The translations under genes were made by a program, and so were the position numbers. This document shows positions 61,272 through 64,000 of a DNA stretch of 64,000 nt, in pieces. Origin of the DNA: Planctomycetaceae bacterium. Lineage in GTDB: Bacteria; Planctomycetota; Phycisphaerae; UBA1845; UTPLA1. The DNA is taken from the NCBI GenBank assembly GCA_006969385.1, contig CP030884.1:4334249-4398248 (forward strand), written 5' to 3'. Position 1 is the first letter of the stretch. Each line of letters begins with the position of its first letter. The notes under the pieces were generated by a model. It was not told the origin of the DNA. It did not search any database and saw only the letters and a program-made list of their open reading frames with translations.

Positions 61272-62171
61272 CTACATTCCCAAGAAGCTAATCTCGCCTG
61301 CCACGCTGCGGGCTTCGATAGCACCGCCGCCGCCGTTTAGATTGCCTTGCAGGAAGCCGGCGCGGGTGGAGATATTGGTGACGTCGAATCCGTTGAGGTC
61401 CGCCGCGACTGAGCCTTCGTCGGAAATTAGCATTACGCTTGCCGATGTTGTCTTGGGGACCATTAAAAAGATCGCGCCGGTCGTGGTTTCGGCAGAGATG
61501 CGTCCGTTCGCGCCGGGCGTGAGTTGTAAATCGATATCAGCGTCGGTGGTTTCGGCAAGTACGTCGCCGGTAACGTCGGCAATCGTGATCGAGCGGCTAC
61601 TCGTTTGCGCGATGATGTTGCCGTTGACGGACGTGATATCAACTTCACCGTTGTCGGTTCGGATTTCCACATTGCCTGTTAGATCAGACACGCTAACGGG
61701 GCCGTTGTTGACGAGCACTTCGATGTTGGCGTTCACGGGAATCGTTAGCCGCACGTCGAAGAGCACTTCGGTATCATCGAGTTCCGCAGCGACGCGGGCA
61801 TCGATGTCGAGGCGCTGCTGATCGACGAAGGCGCGTTCGGCAGTGAGACCTGTTTTGTTGAGAAGATCGGTGAGTGCTTCGACGGGTAAGCCCTCGCGCG
61901 TGATGATTTCCGTTACTTGCATGGTGGCGCGCGCATCACCCGGCGCTTGCGTCACGGAGACGCGCCCGACCGGCAGTTCGAGGCGGACGGTGCGAATGTT
62001 ATCAAAGTCGATCAGGCGCGTGGTGCGTTCGACATTAGGACTGCGCGGGTCGATGCCGTCGGGCGCTTCAAAGGCGGCCTCGCTGGGCAACGCCGATACC
62101 ATGCTTGCGGTATCGCAAGCAGACTGGGCCACGAACAAACCGATGATCATTAGCGAACTGCACGCGCGCAT
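61272..62171 (-). CDS. DUF4097-like beta-helix lipoprotein
   Basis: 299 residues from the ATG at 62171. The signal peptide (CSSLMIIGLFVAQSAC) ends in a lipobox-like SAC. The body is made of short beta repeats characteristic of DUF4097/head-domain adhesin proteins: VSVSDLTGNVEIRTDNGEV, ITSVNGNIIAQTSSRSI and DVLAETTDADIDLQL, stacking as a right-handed beta-helix. Such proteins are surface or periplasmic; their role is poorly known, and several sit next to sigma/anti-sigma genes, which are absent here. It is divergent from the HtrA gene, 207 bases away. Confidence 0.75.
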   Translation of the reverse strand: MRACSSLMIIGLFVAQSACDTASMVSALPSEAAFEAPDGIDPRSPNVERTTRLIDFDNIRTVRLELPVGRVSVTQAPGDARATMQVTEIITREGLPVEALTDLLNKTGLTAERAFVDQQRLDIDARVAAELDDTEVLFDVRLTIPVNANIEVLVNNGPVSVSDLTGNVEIRTDNGEVDITSVNGNIIAQTSSRSITIADVTGDVLAETTDADIDLQLTPGANGRISAETTTGAIFLMVPKTTSASVMLISDEGSVAADLNGFDVTNISTRAGFLQGNLNGGGGAIEARSVAGEISFLGM

Positions 62172-62378
62172 GTGTTGGGCTCCGCAAAAACGCAAACTAG
62201 AATTCAAATCAAACCGGGCAGACGCCCGTATCGGCTTTATCGGTCAGCCGACGAGGGCGGAAAAACCTGTTATGCTGCTGGCCGTCGATGGTTTTTCCGG
62301 ATGCCGAATAAATCGATGTTTATCGGTCGCGGCGAAGATTGGCGTCGGCCAGTTTTGCGCGACCTTAATTGCTGATAG

Positions 62379-63578
62379 GTGTTTCGAGTGACCCAATTGC
62401 CACCGCACGCTTCTGCGTTTGAGCCCGCCCCACCCACCGGTCCGCCGATGCCGCCGCCTCCCGCGCGACCGCCCTCGCGTTTGCCATTGCTGTTGGGAAT
62501 CTTGCTGGGGCTCAGCGGCGGATACATCCTGCTCGATATGCTGCGCGGTGGAAACTGGCTACAGGGCAACGGTGAACCGCGCGCGATCACACCGCGGGCG
62601 GATCTGGCCCAGTTTGAAAAGACGACGATCGATATCTTTCAGGAATCGTCACCGAGCGTCGTGTTTATCACGCGATTTGGAAGCCGTATCGAGCGGCGCG
62701 GCTTTCGCGAATATCAAGTGCCAGAAGGCGGCGCGGGCTCGGGGTTCGTATGGGATAAGGCCGGACATATCGTCACAAATTTTCACGTCGTGCAGGGTGC
62801 GAGCAAGATCAAAGTCACGCTGGCGGATCGAACCACATGGGATGCCGTTCCGGTGGGCGGTGCGGCGGACAAGGACTTGGCGGTGATTCGCATCGAAGCC
62901 GAGCCGTTTCGTTTGAAGCCGATCCCGTTAGGAACGTCGGATGATCTTCGTGTGGGCCAGTCTGTGTTTGCAATCGGCAATCCGTTCGGGCTCGATCAAA
63001 CCTTGACGACCGGCGTGGTGAGCGCGACGGGTCGCATGATTCAATCAATCAACGGTCGCATGATCGAAGATGTGATTCAGACCGACGCAGCGATCAATCC
63101 GGGCAATTCGGGTGGACCGTTGCTGGATAGCGCCGGGCGGTTGATCGGAGTCAACACTCAAATTGTTAGCGAGTCGGGTAGTAGCTCGGGCATTGGCTTT
63201 GCCATACCGGTCGACACGGTCAATCTGATGGTGCCGCAATTGATCGAGCATGGACGGGTAGTACGACCGCAGCTTGGGATCGTGGTGTTGGACGAGATGC
63301 TGCGGCAGCGCTTCGGGCTCAAGGGCGTGGTGATTCGGTCAGTGCAACCGGGTACGGGCGCGGACGACGCGGGCCTGCGCGGATTTTATTATGACGATGA
63401 TGGTGAGTTGGTGCCGGGCGACATCATTTTGAAGATTAATGATAAGACCGTTGATTCGCTGGATGAATTGTTAAATCGATTGGAACAATTCGAGGGCGGC
63501 GACCGCGTGACGGTGACGTATCAGCGCGGTGATGAGGTGCGCGAGACGGAGGTGGTTTTGCAGGCACCGGGGGAATAG
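62379..63578 (+). CDS. HtrA/DegP-family serine protease (S1C) with PDZ domain
   Basis: 399 residues from a GTG at 62379 (another GTG at 62388 is equally possible). A proline-rich cytoplasmic start, one membrane anchor (LPLLLGILLGLSGGYILL, about 35-52), then a chymotrypsin-like domain with the full triad: H136 (TNFHVV), D166 (DKDLAVI) and S244 (GNSGGPL). One PDZ domain (about 290-395) ends the protein. This is a DegS/HtrA-type anchored periplasmic protease for misfolded proteins or stress signalling. Length is normal for the single-PDZ type. Followed five bases later by the edge gene. Confidence 0.9.
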   Translation: MFRVTQLPPHASAFEPAPPTGPPMPPPPARPPSRLPLLLGILLGLSGGYILLDMLRGGNWLQGNGEPRAITPRADLAQFEKTTIDIFQESSPSVVFITRFGSRIERRGFREYQVPEGGAGSGFVWDKAGHIVTNFHVVQGASKIKVTLADRTTWDAVPVGGAADKDLAVIRIEAEPFRLKPIPLGTSDDLRVGQSVFAIGNPFGLDQTLTTGVVSATGRMIQSINGRMIEDVIQTDAAINPGNSGGPLLDSAGRLIGVNTQIVSESGSSSGIGFAIPVDTVNLMVPQLIEHGRVVRPQLGIVVLDEMLRQRFGLKGVVIRSVQPGTGADDAGLRGFYYDDDGELVPGDIILKINDKTVDSLDELLNRLEQFEGGDRVTVTYQRGDEVRETEVVLQAPGE

Positions 63579-63582
63579 CGTT

Positions 63583-64000
63583 ATGCGTTTTTTCTCATTC
63601 GGTAGAAAACGGGCCGATACGAATCGCCCAAAGCTGAGCGCGGGGCAGGTTGCCGTGGCGTTGCAGCGCGAGTCGGAGTTGTTGAAGGATGGCTTCCGGC
63701 GAATTCGAAAGACCAGTGAATTTATTAAACATGACTCGCCGGTATTTGAGGCCTGGTCGGTCCAGACAAAACGGGATGGGTCGTCGTTCTGCGTAAACTT
63801 GGGCGTTCATTACGATTTCCTGCAAGACGGATTTGAGCCCGGCGTTTCGGGGCAGGCGGGGTGTTTCTTTAAGCGTCGTTTGGCCCCGACTGGTGAAGTC
63901 GATTGGTGGTGGCCGCGGGTGGAATCATCGATTCCCGATGTCTTGCATTTATTGGATTCATCTGGGAAGGAATTTTTCGACAGATACAAAGATTATCGCA
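63583..64000 (+). CDS. DUF4304-like protein (3' end cut by window edge)
   Basis: The frame opens at an ATG at 63583, five bases after the HtrA stop, and is still open at the window end (139 codons). The segment ALQRESELLKDGFRRIRK, then SFCVNLGVHYDF resembles the DUF4304 family of small alpha/beta proteins found in toxin-immunity and hypothetical contexts. The rest cannot be judged. The close spacing suggests co-transcription with the protease. Confidence 0.6.
   Translation, partial: MRFFSFGRKRADTNRPKLSAGQVAVALQRESELLKDGFRRIRKTSEFIKHDSPVFEAWSVQTKRDGSSFCVNLGVHYDFLQDGFEPGVSGQAGCFFKRRLAPTGEVDWWWPRVESSIPDVLHLLDSSGKEFFDRYKDYR

Overview
The window reads as a stretch of chromosome from a free-living, Gram-negative-type bacterium with moderately high GC. 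The best guess is a member of the Planctomycetota. That assignment is an inference from content: two tandem PEP-CTERM proteins, a dockerin-ended secreted repeat protein, an FG-GAP lipoprotein, a PQQ-type sugar dehydrogenase beside a c-type cytochrome, two GroELs, Mn permeases carrying DtxR-like tails, many lone housekeeping genes, and many short palindromic repeats between genes. I see no rRNA, tRNA, CRISPR array, transposase or phage module.

Layout. 1-4.9 kb: a CPBP protease (cut by the left edge), an EndoIII-like glycosylase, a lone hutH, two adjacent 47/48-residue hydrophobic microproteins with shared cysteines, and a rhodanese-methyltransferase fusion. 5.0-10.5 kb: five co-directional genes (P-loop protein, DUF971 protein, three TPR proteins), several joined by ATGA overlaps. 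11.8-17.3 kb: a manganese uptake locus with a divergent MntR, an MntR-box-like operator inside the promoter, a solute-binding lipoprotein, an ATPase and two permeases, each permease fused to a DtxR-like metal-sensing tail. 17.7-28 kb: glycosyltransferase, uracil-DNA glycosylase family protein, RibD-domain reductase, PEP-CTERM pair, acyl-CoA ligase, PDZ/YbaY-like protein, a cluster of palindromes and an FG-GAP lipoprotein.

28-36 kb: a membrane protein, then a leftward chaperone block read groEL - groES - groEL - dnaJ - grpE - fmdB. 36-43 kb: secreted six-repeat dockerin protein, cytochrome/sugar dehydrogenase pair, kynurenine-formamidase-family cyclase, hemerythrin and a Ycf46-like AAA+ ATPase. 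At 43.2 kb there is a candidate small RNA with its own promoter, a long closing stem, a pyrimidine-rich loop and a strong terminator. 43.4-54 kb: two GT-C glycosyltransferases around a cytosine deaminase, recJ, DinB, DUF3052, queC, RNase D and an HTH-EIIA fusion that ends at a 56-bp perfect palindrome. 54-64 kb: aspS, a glycosidase-like lipoprotein/secreted protein, plsC and cmk, a cupredoxin-like membrane protein, a cyclic-phosphate-type receiver domain, a DUF4097-like lipoprotein, an HtrA protease and a right-edge fragment.

How the parts work together. The clearest functional units are the Mn-responsive uptake system (regulator, operator, transporter and in-transporter sensor) and the chaperone cluster (two chaperonins plus the DnaK co-chaperones, without dnaK). 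The TPR operon, the microprotein pair, the six-repeat dockerin protein and the small RNA are the parts I could not match to a described system.
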